A stretch of 46,119 nt of DNA from Helicobacter sp. (GCF_022511165.1 NZ_JAFLSB010000011.1:1-46119); one strand, 5' to 3'. Counted from the first letter of the stretch, positions 15,308 to 24,375 are shown. Numbers and translations are program-made. The notes: generated by a model from the sequence alone, not told the origin.

Positions 15308-16405
15308 TTATGTCTTATCTTTGCTATGCACTAGCACAGATTCTATAAGCGCATCAATATCGCCATCAAGCACACCATTCGTATCACTTGTAGCATACTG
15401 ACTTCTTAAATCTTTGACTTGCTGATAGGGGGCGAGGACATAGGAGCGGATTTGATGCCCCCAGCCAATCTCGCTTTTATCGCTACTGTTCCCCTCTGCC
15501 ATTTTTTGCCGCTCTAGCTCATAGAGTTTAGATTGAAGCATTTTAAGCGCGGTGGCTTTATTTTTATGCTGACTCCTATCATTTTGACACTGCACAACTA
15601 TGCCTGTGGGAAAGTGCGTGATACGGATTGCAGATTCTGTTTTATTTACGTGCTGCCCTCCTGCACCACTTGAGCGATAAGTATCAATGCGAATATCTTT
15701 GTCTTCTATCTCAATATGTATATTATCATCAAGCTCGGGGCTTACTTGCACGCTCACAAAACTCGTATGTCGCTTCGCGTTGGCATCAAATGGCGAGATT
15801 CTTACCAATCTATGCACCCCATTTTCACATTTGGCATAACCATAGGCATTTTCACCCTTAATAATAAATGCTGCACCCTTAATCCCTGCTTCCTCACCAT
15901 CTTGCATATCAAGCAATTCTACCTTAAAGCCTCTACGCTCACTCCAACGCAAATACATACGATAGAGCATACTCGCCCAATCTTGTGATTCTGTCCCACC
16001 CGCACCGGGCTGAATCGTAATAATTGCATTGAGACTATCGCTTTCATCACTCAACATTACTTCAATCTCGGTTTGCTCAATATGCTTTTGCAAAAGGGGG
16101 GCAGATTCAAAAAGAAGCTCTAATGTCGCAGAATCTGCTTCACTTAGAGCAATCTCATAGAGTTCTTGCGCATCATCAAGTTCTTGCTTCATTGTCTTAA
16201 AAGAGCCAAGCATTCTCTCACATTTGCGCTTTTGCTTTGCTACTTCTGCTGCCCTCTTGGCATCATTCCAAAAAGTCTCATCATTTTGTAAAGCCTCAAT
16301 ACCCTCAAGCTCTTTTTCCAAAGCCGCAGGATTAAGAATCTTTGCAATATTTTCACATTTAGTATGTAAAGTTTTGAGTAATTCCCCATATTCATAAGAA
16401 TCCAT
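15308..16405 (-). CDS. prfB: Peptide chain release factor 2
   Basis: Releases finished proteins at UGA and UAA codons. The GGQ motif lies in SSGAGGQHVNKTESA (about residue 245) and the stop-codon recognition tripeptide SPF in VRISPFDANAKR. It is one continuous 365-residue frame starting MDSYEYGELL, so the programmed +1 frameshift found in many prfB genes is absent. ATG at 16405 has a ribosome-site-like AAAAGGGG about 6 bases upstream. It is followed by pseF converging from the other strand. Confidence 0.96.
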   Translation of the reverse strand: MDSYEYGELLKTLHTKCENIAKILNPAALEKELEGIEALQNDETFWNDAKRAAEVAKQKRKCERMLGSFKTMKQELDDAQELYEIALSEADSATLELLFESAPLLQKHIEQTEIEVMLSDESDSLNAIITIQPGAGGTESQDWASMLYRMYLRWSERRGFKVELLDMQDGEEAGIKGAAFIIKGENAYGYAKCENGVHRLVRISPFDANAKRHTSFVSVQVSPELDDNIHIEIEDKDIRIDTYRSSGAGGQHVNKTESAIRITHFPTGIVVQCQNDRSQHKNKATALKMLQSKLYELERQKMAEGNSSDKSEIGWGHQIRSYVLAPYQQVKDLRSQYATSDTNGVLDGDIDALIESVLVHSKDKT

Positions 16406-16609
16406 TTTCTGCCCCTTTTCAATTAAAGTTCAAATTGTAACACACATTCTTAGATGTAGCCTCAATGGCTTGAGTAGAAAAGATTACTCTGTCTCTTTTT
16501 AACTTGAGATAAGGCAGGTGTGCATTCTCCTTGATTTAGCCTAAAAGATAAAATCGCTTGGGGTGTTTAGTGGATTAGGATATATTAATGTCTTAAGGTA
16601 AGGATTAAT

Positions 16610-16693
16610 ATGCCTCTTTTTTGGTATTTAATGTGTGATTTGAAAGGGGCGATATATAAACCCGCTGCTTTACGAAGTAGCCTTAGGGAGTAG
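16610..16693 (+). CDS. Possible 27-residue small protein in the prfB-fur gap
   Basis: The 386-base gap between prfB and fur holds one short frame with a good start: ATG at 16610 preceded by AAGGA and a 5-base spacer. It encodes MPLFWYLMCDLKGAIYKPAA followed by LRSSLRE. I do not recognise it. It may be a small membrane-associated peptide, the leader of an RNA, or chance. The rest of the gap shows no tRNA or clear terminator; a weak repeat GTAG...CTAC occurs near 16677-16720. Confidence 0.25.
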   Translation: MPLFWYLMCDLKGAIYKPAALRSSLRE

Positions 16694-16791
16694 ATTCTCG
16701 CTACTTGTGTGCTATTGCTACTTTTTAGTTTAACCCTTTAAAAAAGATTCTTAGGCTAAGACTCTTCATTGCTTATATATTTAAAGTATTG

Positions 16792-17253
16792 TTATAGCCC
16801 TTGGCATTTGGAGCATCTCACAAAAAGACGCATATCGTGGCTAATAAGTTGTGCGCCAAATTGCTTTGCTACATCAAGCTGTAATCGCTCAATATCGCTA
16901 TCGACAAATTCCACAATATCCCCACAGCTTAGACAAATGATATGATCGTGATGTTCTTTTGCGGCAATCTCATATCTCCTGCCGCTTTTATCTGATTCAA
17001 GTGCGGTAATAAAATGTTCTTTCTCAAGGAAGCTTAGGATTCGATATACTGATGAGATGCTCGCGTTTTTATCTGATTCCTTAATGATATTAGTAATCTC
17101 ATCTGGGCTTAGATGTGTGCCGCTTTTATACAATACAGCAATAATTTCTTCGCGTTGCTTGGAGTTTTTAAGTCCATATTTTTTAATAGACATACGCAAA
17201 CGTTCAAGGATAGATTCTAATGTTTCTACGCGGTGATTGGCATTAATATTCAT
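16792..17253 (-). CDS. fur: Ferric uptake regulator Fur
   Basis: Dimeric metal-dependent repressor of iron uptake genes. The 153-residue protein has the N-terminal winged-helix (RLRMSIKKYGLKNSKQREEI, then SISSVYRILSFLEKE as recognition helix), the metal site HHDHIICLSC, and two CxxC pairs: Cys107/Cys110 and Cys147/Cys150, the structural zinc site of H. pylori Fur. Similarity to H. pylori Fur is high along the whole length, including the N-terminal extension VETLESILERL. ATG at 17253 has AAGGAG 6 bases upstream. Divergent from tlpD; the AT-rich gap may hold Fur's own operators. Confidence 0.95.
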   Translation of the reverse strand: MNINANHRVETLESILERLRMSIKKYGLKNSKQREEIIAVLYKSGTHLSPDEITNIIKESDKNASISSVYRILSFLEKEHFITALESDKSGRRYEIAAKEHHDHIICLSCGDIVEFVDSDIERLQLDVAKQFGAQLISHDMRLFVRCSKCQGL

Positions 17254-17304
17254 ACTTGCTCCTTTTATGCATTATGCCTTTTTAAGATTCTTATTTTGTC
17301 TATA

Positions 17305-17310
17305 ATTATA
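17305..17310 (-). promoter_or_regulatory. Probable fur -10 element with AT-rich upstream operator region
   Basis: TATAAT on the minus strand about 52 bases upstream of the fur start. Further upstream (17311-17360) lie AT-rich stretches such as AATAATAAATA and TTATCATAGATAAAAT, which loosely resemble Fur boxes; autoregulation is known in H. pylori. The -10 call is reasonable, the operator is speculative. Confidence 0.5.
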
Positions 17311-17459
17311 GCAATAATAAATACAAAAATGCAAATAAGAAAACTTATCATAGATAAAATGTGCAATTTTTTAACACACTGCCACTCCTTTTATAAAATT
17401 TCAATACATAATAGTTTATATTTGACGATTTTTCAATCCAAAAAACGCACAATATTTGA

Positions 17460-17465
17460 TACAAT
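17460..17465 (+). promoter_or_regulatory. Probable tlpD -10 element
   Basis: TACAAT lies 32 bases before the tlpD ATG, placing a start of transcription near 17472 and a short leader carrying AAGGAG (17484-17489). No strong -35 element is evident. Confidence 0.45.
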
Positions 17466-17496
17466 TCTGCCTATAGAGAAACTAAGGAGTTTGAAA

Positions 17497-18945
17497 ATGT
17501 TTGGTTCTAATAAAGCAGTTCATCAGCAATTAATGGAAAAAGATGCACAAATCGCTCATCTTCAAAAAGAGCTCGAGGCTTATAAAATACTTGTGGGATT
17601 CTCTCAAGCAGAGGCAATAGTGGGGCTTAAAGGGGGCGATATTGTATATAAAAATAATATCGCTCAAGAACTCAAAGATATTGAGGGCATCATTCCCCAA
17701 CTGCACGAGGGGGCTACAAACGTGTGTTGTGGGCGTGATGATTATAATGTTGTAAGCACTCGATTAGAAGATGTGGTATATTATTCTATCTTGCCGCAAA
17801 AGATTCTTACAAATACAAGCACAGGCACAAATCTTTTTGAGATTTATGCAAAAAGCCTTAAAGAGGGTATTATGCAGACACAAGAATCACTCCAAGGTGT
17901 GCTTGCAGAATCTGCTGATGTGTTGGATTATTCTATCAAAGCAGCAGAATCTGCTGAAAATGGCTCGAATTTAAGCATAAAAGCCCTAGAACAAATTGAA
18001 GTCCTCTATGAGAAAATGCAAATTGCCTCTGATTTAGTAAATTCCCTCACACAACGAAGTAATGAAATCACAAATGTGGTTTCATTGATTGATGATATTG
18101 CCGAGCAAACTAACCTCCTAGCTCTCAATGCTGCTATTGAAGCTGCGCGTGCAGGAGAGCACGGAAGAGGCTTTGCAGTGGTGGCTGATGAAGTGCGAAA
18201 ACTCGCTGAAAAAACACAAAAGGCAACCAAAGAAATTGCAGTGGTTGTAAAATCAATGCAACAAGAGGCAAATGATATTCAAACAAGCACAGAAGAAACG
18301 AGTGTTGCTACAAACAATATGCGCGAAGATGTAGTAAGCCTCCACTCTATTGTCAATGGGCTTAAGGTTAATGGACTTGTTACCAAAAACAATGCGCTAA
18401 ACTTAAGCAATAGAATCTTCTGCGTGTTGGCAAGACTAGATCACGTGGTATATAAAAATAATCTCTACTCTTATATCTTTGGCTTAAGTGATAGCTTTAA
18501 TCGCGTAGATCATCATAATTGCCGTTTGGGCAAATGGTATTTTGAAGGCAATGGTAAAGCAACATTCTCCAATACACAAGGATATAAAGTCCTTGATGCT
18601 TTTCACGCAGGTGTGCATACAGAAGCGATTTCTTTGTCAGAAATTTTTGCTGACCACTCACAGCCTTGTCCAAAAAGTCTTATTGATAGCAAGATTCTCG
18701 CAATGGAAAAGAACTCTAATGGCGTGATGCAAGCCATTGCTGATATGTATTATGAAAAACGTAATGAAATTATGGCAGAGATTAAGCATCTTGAAGAGGG
18801 AGATGTACCTCAAGAAAAACACGATGCTCATAGCAAAGGGGAAAAACAAGAGAAACAAAAAGAAGATAAAGGGGAAAAGCACGACAAACACCCTGAACAC
18901 ACTCCTGCCCCAAAAGAAAACCAAAGTGAGCCACATAAATCTTAA
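17497..18945 (+). CDS. tlpD: Cytoplasmic chemoreceptor TlpD with zinc-binding CZB domain
   Basis: Soluble chemoreceptor, 482 residues, with no membrane segments. It matches H. pylori TlpD (HP0599), which mediates energy/oxidative-stress taxis: N-terminus MFGSNKAV and a coiled coil (LMEKDAQIAHLQKELEAYK), signalling tip QTNLLALNAAIEAARAGE, KTQKATKEIAVVVKSMQQEA, then a complete C-terminal CZB domain. Zinc ligand motifs are LDHVVYKNNLY, NCRLGKWYFEGNG and the His pair in FHAGVH. After the family end there is an unusual tail of about 50 residues rich in Lys, Glu and His (eight His). ATG 17497 has AAGGAG 7 bases upstream; the frame is open upstream to 17233 but that stretch crosses the fur promoter. 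pbp1A follows 14 bases after the stop. Confidence 0.93.
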   Translation: MFGSNKAVHQQLMEKDAQIAHLQKELEAYKILVGFSQAEAIVGLKGGDIVYKNNIAQELKDIEGIIPQLHEGATNVCCGRDDYNVVSTRLEDVVYYSILPQKILTNTSTGTNLFEIYAKSLKEGIMQTQESLQGVLAESADVLDYSIKAAESAENGSNLSIKALEQIEVLYEKMQIASDLVNSLTQRSNEITNVVSLIDDIAEQTNLLALNAAIEAARAGEHGRGFAVVADEVRKLAEKTQKATKEIAVVVKSMQQEANDIQTSTEETSVATNNMREDVVSLHSIVNGLKVNGLVTKNNALNLSNRIFCVLARLDHVVYKNNLYSYIFGLSDSFNRVDHHNCRLGKWYFEGNGKATFSNTQGYKVLDAFHAGVHTEAISLSEIFADHSQPCPKSLIDSKILAMEKNSNGVMQAIADMYYEKRNEIMAEIKHLEEGDVPQEKHDAHSKGEKQEKQKEDKGEKHDKHPEHTPAPKENQSEPHKS

Positions 18946-18959
18946 GGAATACAACATTT

Positions 18960-20963
18960 ATGTGGCGAAAGATAAAGTATAGTTTTTTTGTGCTTTTTAT
19001 CGTAGTGGGCGTTGGTGTATGCGGGTATCTTGTTAAGCTTTTTTATGAAGTAGAAACAGAAATAAGCAAGATTAAGAATTACCAATTTGCCCTTGCCTCA
19101 CAGATTGTGGATAAAAAAGACAGATTGATTGCTAATGTATTCACTGATGAAAATTTTAGATTCTATGCAACTTTTGATGAAATTCCCGCACGCGTTATAG
19201 AATCCTTACTTGCAGTCGAGGATACGCTTTTTTTTGAACACATCGGTATCAATCCTGATGCTATATCACGCGCTATGCTTAAAAATGTCAAAAATATGCG
19301 CTATGTCGAGGGTGGAAGCACACTCACGCAACAGCTCATTAAAAACATTGCCCTAAGCCCTGAAAAAACCATAAAACGCAAACTTACAGAAGCAATGCTT
19401 GCTATTCATATCGAGCGGCATTTAAGCAAAGAAAAAATCTTAGAACTCTATCTCAATCGTATTTCATTTGGACACGGCTACCACGGCATTAAAACAGCGG
19501 CATTTGGATATTTTCACAAGAGTTTAAATGAGCTAACACTCAAAGAGATTTGTATGCTCGTAGGGCTACCCAAAGCCCCAAGCTTTTATGACCCCACCAA
19601 AAACAAAGAATTTTCAATGGCGCGTGCAAATGATATTATCGATAGACTCTATGATATTGGGTGGATTTCAAAGGAAGAGCAGCAAAATGCACTCAAAGAA
19701 GTACCAGAAGTCTTTAATCAAACCCTCACGCAAAATGTTGCCCCTTATGTAGTTGATGAAGTTTTGCGCGAACTTGCCCATATCCAAGATTTAAAAACAG
19801 GCGGATATTACATTAGACTAAATATTGACCTTGATTATCAGCTCGCCGCACAAGAAGCCCTTATTTATGGCTATAATGAAATTAATAAGAGGCTTATGGA
19901 ACATTATCCTAAAACCTTTAATGGCGATTTAAGTGATGATACCCTAAATGGTGCAATAGTCGTTACAGACACGCACACAGGAGAGATTCTAGCAATGGTA
20001 GGCGGGGTGGATTATGTCAAAAATAAATTTAATCGCGCCACTCAAGCTAAGAGGCAGCTTGGTAGCTCCATAAAGCCCTTTATCTACCAAACTGCTTTTG
20101 ATAAAGGTGAATCTCCTGCAACTTTTGTCCCTGATGTGCCGCGCAAATTCTCTTCTCAAGGTGCTGATGAAGCCGCAAGTGATACCACAGAAGAAGCAGA
20201 ATCAAAAGTATGGCGTCCCTCAAACTACACGACAAAATTTAATGGCTTTATGACGCTTAAAGATGCGCTGCGCACCTCAAGCAACCTTGCCACAATTAAT
20301 CTTGTTGATCAAAATCTTGGCTTTAATGATGTCTATCAATCGCTTAAAAGAGATGGTTTTGATAATGTTCCCGATAATATGTCTATTGTGCTTGGCAGTT
20401 TTGAACTCTCTCCTGTGGAGGTGGCGCGACAATATTCAATGTTTTCAAATTATGGCACGATTCTTAACCCCACGCTTATAAGTGCCACAATAAACAGAGA
20501 GGGTGAAAATGTGTATAGCTCTCCTGCGCAATCTCGCCCTATCACCACCCCTGCTCAAGCATTTTTAACACTTGATATTTTGCGCGATGTAGTCAATCGT
20601 GGCACAGGCTCAAGAGCGCGCATCATTGGTTTAGAAGTAGCAGGAAAAACAGGGACTTCAAATCGCAATGCCGATGCGTGGTTTTGTGGATTTACCCCTG
20701 ATATTCAAGCGATTGTATGGTATGGACGCGATGACAATACCCCCATAGGTCCCAATGAATCTGGTGGTATTGTCGCTCCTCCCGCATTTGCCTATTTTTT
20801 CTCCAAAGTCCTCACTTTTGATCCGGGTATTACACGCAAATTTAAAGTACCTGAAGGTGTAAAGCTTAAAACCCTTGATTATGGCGATTTCTACTACACA
20901 GATGATTCCCCTCTTCCTACCAAAAAACCTCTTATGAATATTGATGAGGAACTTTTGTTTTAA
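18960..20963 (+). CDS. pbp1A: Class A penicillin-binding protein 1A
   Basis: Bifunctional peptidoglycan synthase, 667 residues, anchored by one N-terminal helix (FFVLFIVVGVGVCGYLVKLF). The glycosyltransferase domain (about 55-230) shows EDTLFFEHIGIN with the catalytic Glu and GGSTLTQQLIKNI. The transpeptidase domain has the active serine in SSIK (369-372), SSN as second motif and KTGT at 563-566. Order and length match PBP1A. The ATG follows AAGGAATACAACATTT, a somewhat long spacer. It shares a transcript with tlpD judging by the 14-base gap. Changes near SSIK/KTGT govern amoxicillin susceptibility in H. pylori, but no such change is claimed here. Confidence 0.95.
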   Translation: MWRKIKYSFFVLFIVVGVGVCGYLVKLFYEVETEISKIKNYQFALASQIVDKKDRLIANVFTDENFRFYATFDEIPARVIESLLAVEDTLFFEHIGINPDAISRAMLKNVKNMRYVEGGSTLTQQLIKNIALSPEKTIKRKLTEAMLAIHIERHLSKEKILELYLNRISFGHGYHGIKTAAFGYFHKSLNELTLKEICMLVGLPKAPSFYDPTKNKEFSMARANDIIDRLYDIGWISKEEQQNALKEVPEVFNQTLTQNVAPYVVDEVLRELAHIQDLKTGGYYIRLNIDLDYQLAAQEALIYGYNEINKRLMEHYPKTFNGDLSDDTLNGAIVVTDTHTGEILAMVGGVDYVKNKFNRATQAKRQLGSSIKPFIYQTAFDKGESPATFVPDVPRKFSSQGADEAASDTTEEAESKVWRPSNYTTKFNGFMTLKDALRTSSNLATINLVDQNLGFNDVYQSLKRDGFDNVPDNMSIVLGSFELSPVEVARQYSMFSNYGTILNPTLISATINREGENVYSSPAQSRPITTPAQAFLTLDILRDVVNRGTGSRARIIGLEVAGKTGTSNRNADAWFCGFTPDIQAIVWYGRDDNTPIGPNESGGIVAPPAFAYFFSKVLTFDPGITRKFKVPEGVKLKTLDYGDFYYTDDSPLPTKKPLMNIDEELLF

Positions 20964-20996
20964 AAGGCTTTAAAGGCATTTTTACTTAAAACGCGT

Positions 20997-21002
20997 TACA
21001 AT
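20997..21002 (+). promoter_or_regulatory. Possible -10 element before the DUF507 gene
   Basis: TACAAT lies 21 bases before the ATG at 21024, with AAAAGGA as ribosome site in between. Position and sequence are plausible; no -35 is evident. Confidence 0.35.
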
Positions 21003-21023
21003 ACGCAATAAAAAGGATAAGAT

Positions 21024-21569
21024 ATGAGATTAAAAATGCAGCACGCCCCCTATATTGCAAACAAAATCAGTATTGACTTGGGTAATTCCCAGCATATAGA
21101 GCTACTCGCCCCCATTGCTAATATCGCTCAAATCGCACTTGCTTGCCTCCAAGAAAATATACAAAAAGAACTCGCTATTGATGAAAGAGTGCGTGAGATT
21201 CTCGAAGAGCGAAGCGATGAAATTGAGGATTTTGGTATGGACGAGCGGGAACTCTTTAGAATGTGTAAGCGTCAAGTAGCAAATGAGCAGAATTTCTATC
21301 TCGCGTGGGAAGAGCGATGTAGCGATGTATCTCATCAAATTTTAAGCAAATTACACTCTCATTTGCGCTTTGAGGTTTCAGAAACAATTATCAAAAACAT
21401 CATTTTCAAAGCCATTAATGAATATTCTAAAATTTATGATAAAGCCGAGGAAGCAGTTGTCGAAAAGCTCAAAAAATATAAACGCAAACTCATTTATGGC
21501 ACAGAAGAATATGAGATTGTCTTTAGCAAACTCTATGAAGAGGAATTACGCAAAAGAGGGCTTTTATGA
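21024..21569 (+). CDS. DUF507 family protein
   Basis: A 181-residue soluble, charged, largely helical protein of the DUF507 type. Typical elements are an N-terminal helix with ANKISIDL, an acidic stretch DERVREILEERSDEIEDFG, and a C-terminal KLKKYKRKLIYGTEEYEIVF followed by KLYEEELRKRGLL. Function is unknown. It overlaps carA by the four bases ATGA, so the two are translationally coupled; I recall the same pair in H. pylori (HP0918-HP0919). Confidence 0.75.
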   Translation: MRLKMQHAPYIANKISIDLGNSQHIELLAPIANIAQIALACLQENIQKELAIDERVREILEERSDEIEDFGMDERELFRMCKRQVANEQNFYLAWEERCSDVSHQILSKLHSHLRFEVSETIIKNIIFKAINEYSKIYDKAEEAVVEKLKKYKRKLIYGTEEYEIVFSKLYEEELRKRGLL

Positions 21570-22717
21570 GTGATATTTGTGATGTGCATTTATATTTTGC
21601 TAATGGCTTATATATCCAAGCAAAGAGTTTTGGGGCAAGGGGAAGCTTTATAGGCGAGGTGGTTTTTAATACCTCAATGACAGGCTACCAAGAAATCATC
21701 ACCGACCCAAGCTATGCGGGGCAATTTGTTGTATTTACAATGCCAGAAATTGGCATTGTTGGCACAAATAGTAAAGATTGTGAATCTAAACGCGCTTCTT
21801 GCGTGGGAGTGATACTCTCTTCTTATAATGATTTTGTCTCAAATTTTCGCTCACAAGAAAGTCTTGCTACCTATCTTAAAAAGCGCAATATTATGGGTAT
21901 TTGCAATGTGCATACACGCGCACTCATCAAAATGCTCACTACTCAAGGCGTGATGATGATGATTGCCTCCACAGAAATCACGCAAGTAGAGCAGCTCAAA
22001 AATGCCCTAGAATCTGCCCCTTCCATAGGCGAGATTGATTTTATCAAAGAGGTTTCTACCAAATCCGCTTACATACATACAGATTCTATTTTTGATTTTA
22101 CGCATTTTAATTTTAGCTCCCCTCCCAAACCTCGTGCCAAAGTGATAGCTATTGATTTTGGCGCAAAAAATAATATTCTTAATGAACTTACCGCTGTGGG
22201 TTTAGAAGTAGAGGTAATGCCTCATCATTTTGATGTTGATGAGATTCTATCGCGCTTTAAAAATGGTGAGATTCAAGGGGTATTTCTCTCAAATGGTCCA
22301 GGTGATCCGCTGATGCTACACGATGAAGTAGAAAAACTCAAAAAGCTTATTGCCGCCAAGATTCCTATTTTTGGCATTTGCCTAGGACATCAACTCCTCT
22401 CTATTGCACACGGCTACCCCACCTACAAACTTAAATTTGGACATCACGGGGGCAATCACCCTATTAAAAATCTCCAAACAGGCGCAGTGGAAATCACCGC
22501 GCAAAATCATAATTATTGTGTGCCAGAATCTATTGCAGAGATTGCTACTATCACACATCGCAATCTTTTTGATGGCACAATTGAGGGAGTGCGCTACAAT
22601 GATGCTCCTATTTTCTCTGTCCAACATCACCCAGAGGCAAGTCCTGGACCAAAAGAAGCACGAATACTTTTTAAAGAATTTGCCACACTTTGCTCTCAAC
22701 AAAATCCTACAATGTAG
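21566..22717 (+). CDS. carA: Carbamoyl-phosphate synthase small subunit
   Basis: Glutaminase subunit that supplies ammonia to CarB for arginine and pyrimidine synthesis. The N-terminal half has GEVVFNTSMTGYQEIITDPS, the CarA hallmark. The class I glutamine amidotransferase half has LSNGPGDP, the nucleophile Cys in FGICLGHQLL, and the His-x-Glu pair in VQHHPEASPGP. Length 383 is normal. carB is not in the window. Converges on the PLD gene with a 54-base gap that has a weak dyad TGTAG/CTACA at the carA stop. Confidence 0.96.
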   Translation: MSDICDVHLYFANGLYIQAKSFGARGSFIGEVVFNTSMTGYQEIITDPSYAGQFVVFTMPEIGIVGTNSKDCESKRASCVGVILSSYNDFVSNFRSQESLATYLKKRNIMGICNVHTRALIKMLTTQGVMMMIASTEITQVEQLKNALESAPSIGEIDFIKEVSTKSAYIHTDSIFDFTHFNFSSPPKPRAKVIAIDFGAKNNILNELTAVGLEVEVMPHHFDVDEILSRFKNGEIQGVFLSNGPGDPLMLHDEVEKLKKLIAAKIPIFGICLGHQLLSIAHGYPTYKLKFGHHGGNHPIKNLQTGAVEITAQNHNYCVPESIAEIATITHRNLFDGTIEGVRYNDAPIFSVQHHPEASPGPKEARILFKEFATLCSQQNPTM

Positions 22718-22771
22718 TATATCTACAAATTTCCTAAGATTGCCTATCTCTCCAAAAAGAATCAAGTTCAC

Positions 22772-24331
22772 TTAAATTTGACTTTCAGGAAGAAGTTTTG
22801 AGAGAGTTTTAAGGAATCTTGTCCAAACGCCTGTATCTGGTGGATAAGTAAGAATTTGCATTTCGCCCTTAGATTCACCTCCCCAATATGTCTTTTTTCC
22901 TTTTTCATACACACGCCACGCATTATTTTTCATATCTTCAATCAAATCTATCTTAAGGGCTTGTGCAAAATGTGGATTATCAAAAATGACTACAGATTCT
23001 GTATTGAGGTTGATTGAGCGCGGGTCGAGATTAAAGCTACCAATCCAAGTGATTTTATCATCAAAAACAATGCTCTTGCTGTGGAGTGAAGCTTTGGATT
23101 TATGGATTTTATTGCGAAGTTTGGATTTACCCTTGCCAAAATATTGATATTCATATACCTTTGCGCCTTTTTTTATTAAAGCATCGCGATAGGCTTCCCA
23201 CGCTCCATACACGACAAGAGAATCTGTGGAAGCAAGGGAATTGGTAAGAATGCGCACATCGACACCAGAATCAATAAGCGTATTAAATATTTTCATTCCT
23301 TGCTTACTTGGCACAAGATAAGCTGCGGAGATGTAGAGATTATTTTTTGTGTTATTAAGAATCTCAAAAAGTGCATCTGCAATGGGCTTTGGCGTTTGTG
23401 GATTTTCTACTTTTTGAGGCATATCGCCAATATAAAAGGCATTCCCCCAATACAACTCCCTATGGCTGTATCTGTCAATAAGCATTTGTATAGTTTCTTC
23501 GTATCTTTTCCATTCTGTATTGGCTTTGAGCTTTTCCATTGAGGTTTTGAATTTTTTAAGAGGAGTTTTGAGCTTGAGGAGTGAAACAGGCACGGAGCGA
23601 TGAAAATCCCAATATTCATAAAAATTTGCCTTAGCATCTTTAGCGGCTTTACCAATAAAAAGCACATCAGTATCCACAAAATTCACATCGATATTTTGGT
23701 CAAAATAGTTATCTGCAATATTGCGCCCACCGATAATAAGGGCAATATCATCGACAATAAAGAGTTTGTTGTGCATACGATGATTGATGCGATTAAAATC
23801 AAACACCATTTCAGGATAGCGTAAAATTTTAGAGCGATTTTTATAGGGATTAAAGATTTTTACTTCGATATTAGGGTGGGTATCAAGGGCGATAATATCA
23901 GAAAAATCAGAATCTAACCCATTATCATCAATGAGCATTTTGACAATCACGCCCCTTTGTGCTGCAAGCCAAATCTCGTGCATAAGAATACGAGAAGCCT
24001 CATCATTTTTATAAATGTAAGTTTGCAAGATAATGCTTTTTTCTGCCATACGCGCAAGATATGCGCGTTGCAAAAAAGCATAAAGTCCATCATTAATGAG
24101 GATTCCACCTGTAAGATGTGGGTTATACTTTAATTTTTGCGCATAAGGCGCACCAATACTTGTTTGGAGTGGATCAAAAATAGGTGCAGGGTCAGAATAA
24201 AGTGCTTGAGGATTGTTAATATCTTTGGTGGAAGCTACAATAGAGGAGCAACCAGCAAAAATAAAAAGACATACAAGTATAAAGAAAGCAAGATTTGATG
24301 ATAAAGAAAACAGATGTTGGATAAACTGCAT
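22772..24331 (-). CDS. Phospholipase D family lipoprotein (cardiolipin synthase-like)
   Basis: A 519-residue protein with two HKD motifs: HNKLFIVDD with GGRN downstream, and HSKSIVFDD with GSFNLDPRS downstream, the pair required for phosphatidyl transfer. The N-terminus is a lipoprotein signal with lipobox FAGC (LFIFAGCSSI), so it is probably membrane-anchored outside the cytoplasm. The layout resembles ClsC/YmdC cardiolipin synthases and H. pylori HP0190, which also lies next to frd. No convincing ribosome site precedes ATG 24331, and a hairpin lies 17 bases upstream between it and frdB, so expression may be low or regulated. Confidence 0.85.
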   Translation of the reverse strand: MQFIQHLFSLSSNLAFFILVCLFIFAGCSSIVASTKDINNPQALYSDPAPIFDPLQTSIGAPYAQKLKYNPHLTGGILINDGLYAFLQRAYLARMAEKSIILQTYIYKNDEASRILMHEIWLAAQRGVIVKMLIDDNGLDSDFSDIIALDTHPNIEVKIFNPYKNRSKILRYPEMVFDFNRINHRMHNKLFIVDDIALIIGGRNIADNYFDQNIDVNFVDTDVLFIGKAAKDAKANFYEYWDFHRSVPVSLLKLKTPLKKFKTSMEKLKANTEWKRYEETIQMLIDRYSHRELYWGNAFYIGDMPQKVENPQTPKPIADALFEILNNTKNNLYISAAYLVPSKQGMKIFNTLIDSGVDVRILTNSLASTDSLVVYGAWEAYRDALIKKGAKVYEYQYFGKGKSKLRNKIHKSKASLHSKSIVFDDKITWIGSFNLDPRSINLNTESVVIFDNPHFAQALKIDLIEDMKNNAWRVYEKGKKTYWGGESKGEMQILTYPPDTGVWTRFLKTLSKLLPESQI

Positions 24332-24347
24332 AGTAAAGAAATAGAAT

Positions 24348-24368
24348 CTGCCCTCTTAAAAAGGGCAG
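24348..24368 (-). terminator. Hairpin between frdB and the PLD gene, terminator or attenuator
   Basis: CTGCCCT (24348-24354) and AGGGCAG (24362-24368) form a perfect 7-base-pair stem with a 7-base loop, 8 bases after the frdB stop. On the minus strand it is followed by T-rich ATTCTATTTCTTTAC rather than a pure T run. It could end most frd transcripts while allowing some read-through into the PLD gene. Confidence 0.6.
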
Positions 24369-24375
24369 AAAAAGA

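Noticed and set aside
15308..16405. Programmed frameshift in prfB
   Set aside because: The gene is one uninterrupted frame; no in-frame TGA near codon 25.
17233..17496. N-terminal extension of the tlpD frame by 88 codons
   Set aside because: It overlaps the fur start and promoter, has no ribosome site, and TlpD homologues begin at MFG with AAGGAG before it.
22713..22727. Terminator between carA and the PLD gene
   Set aside because: Only a five-pair AT-rich stem (TGTAG/CTACA) without a following T run on either strand.
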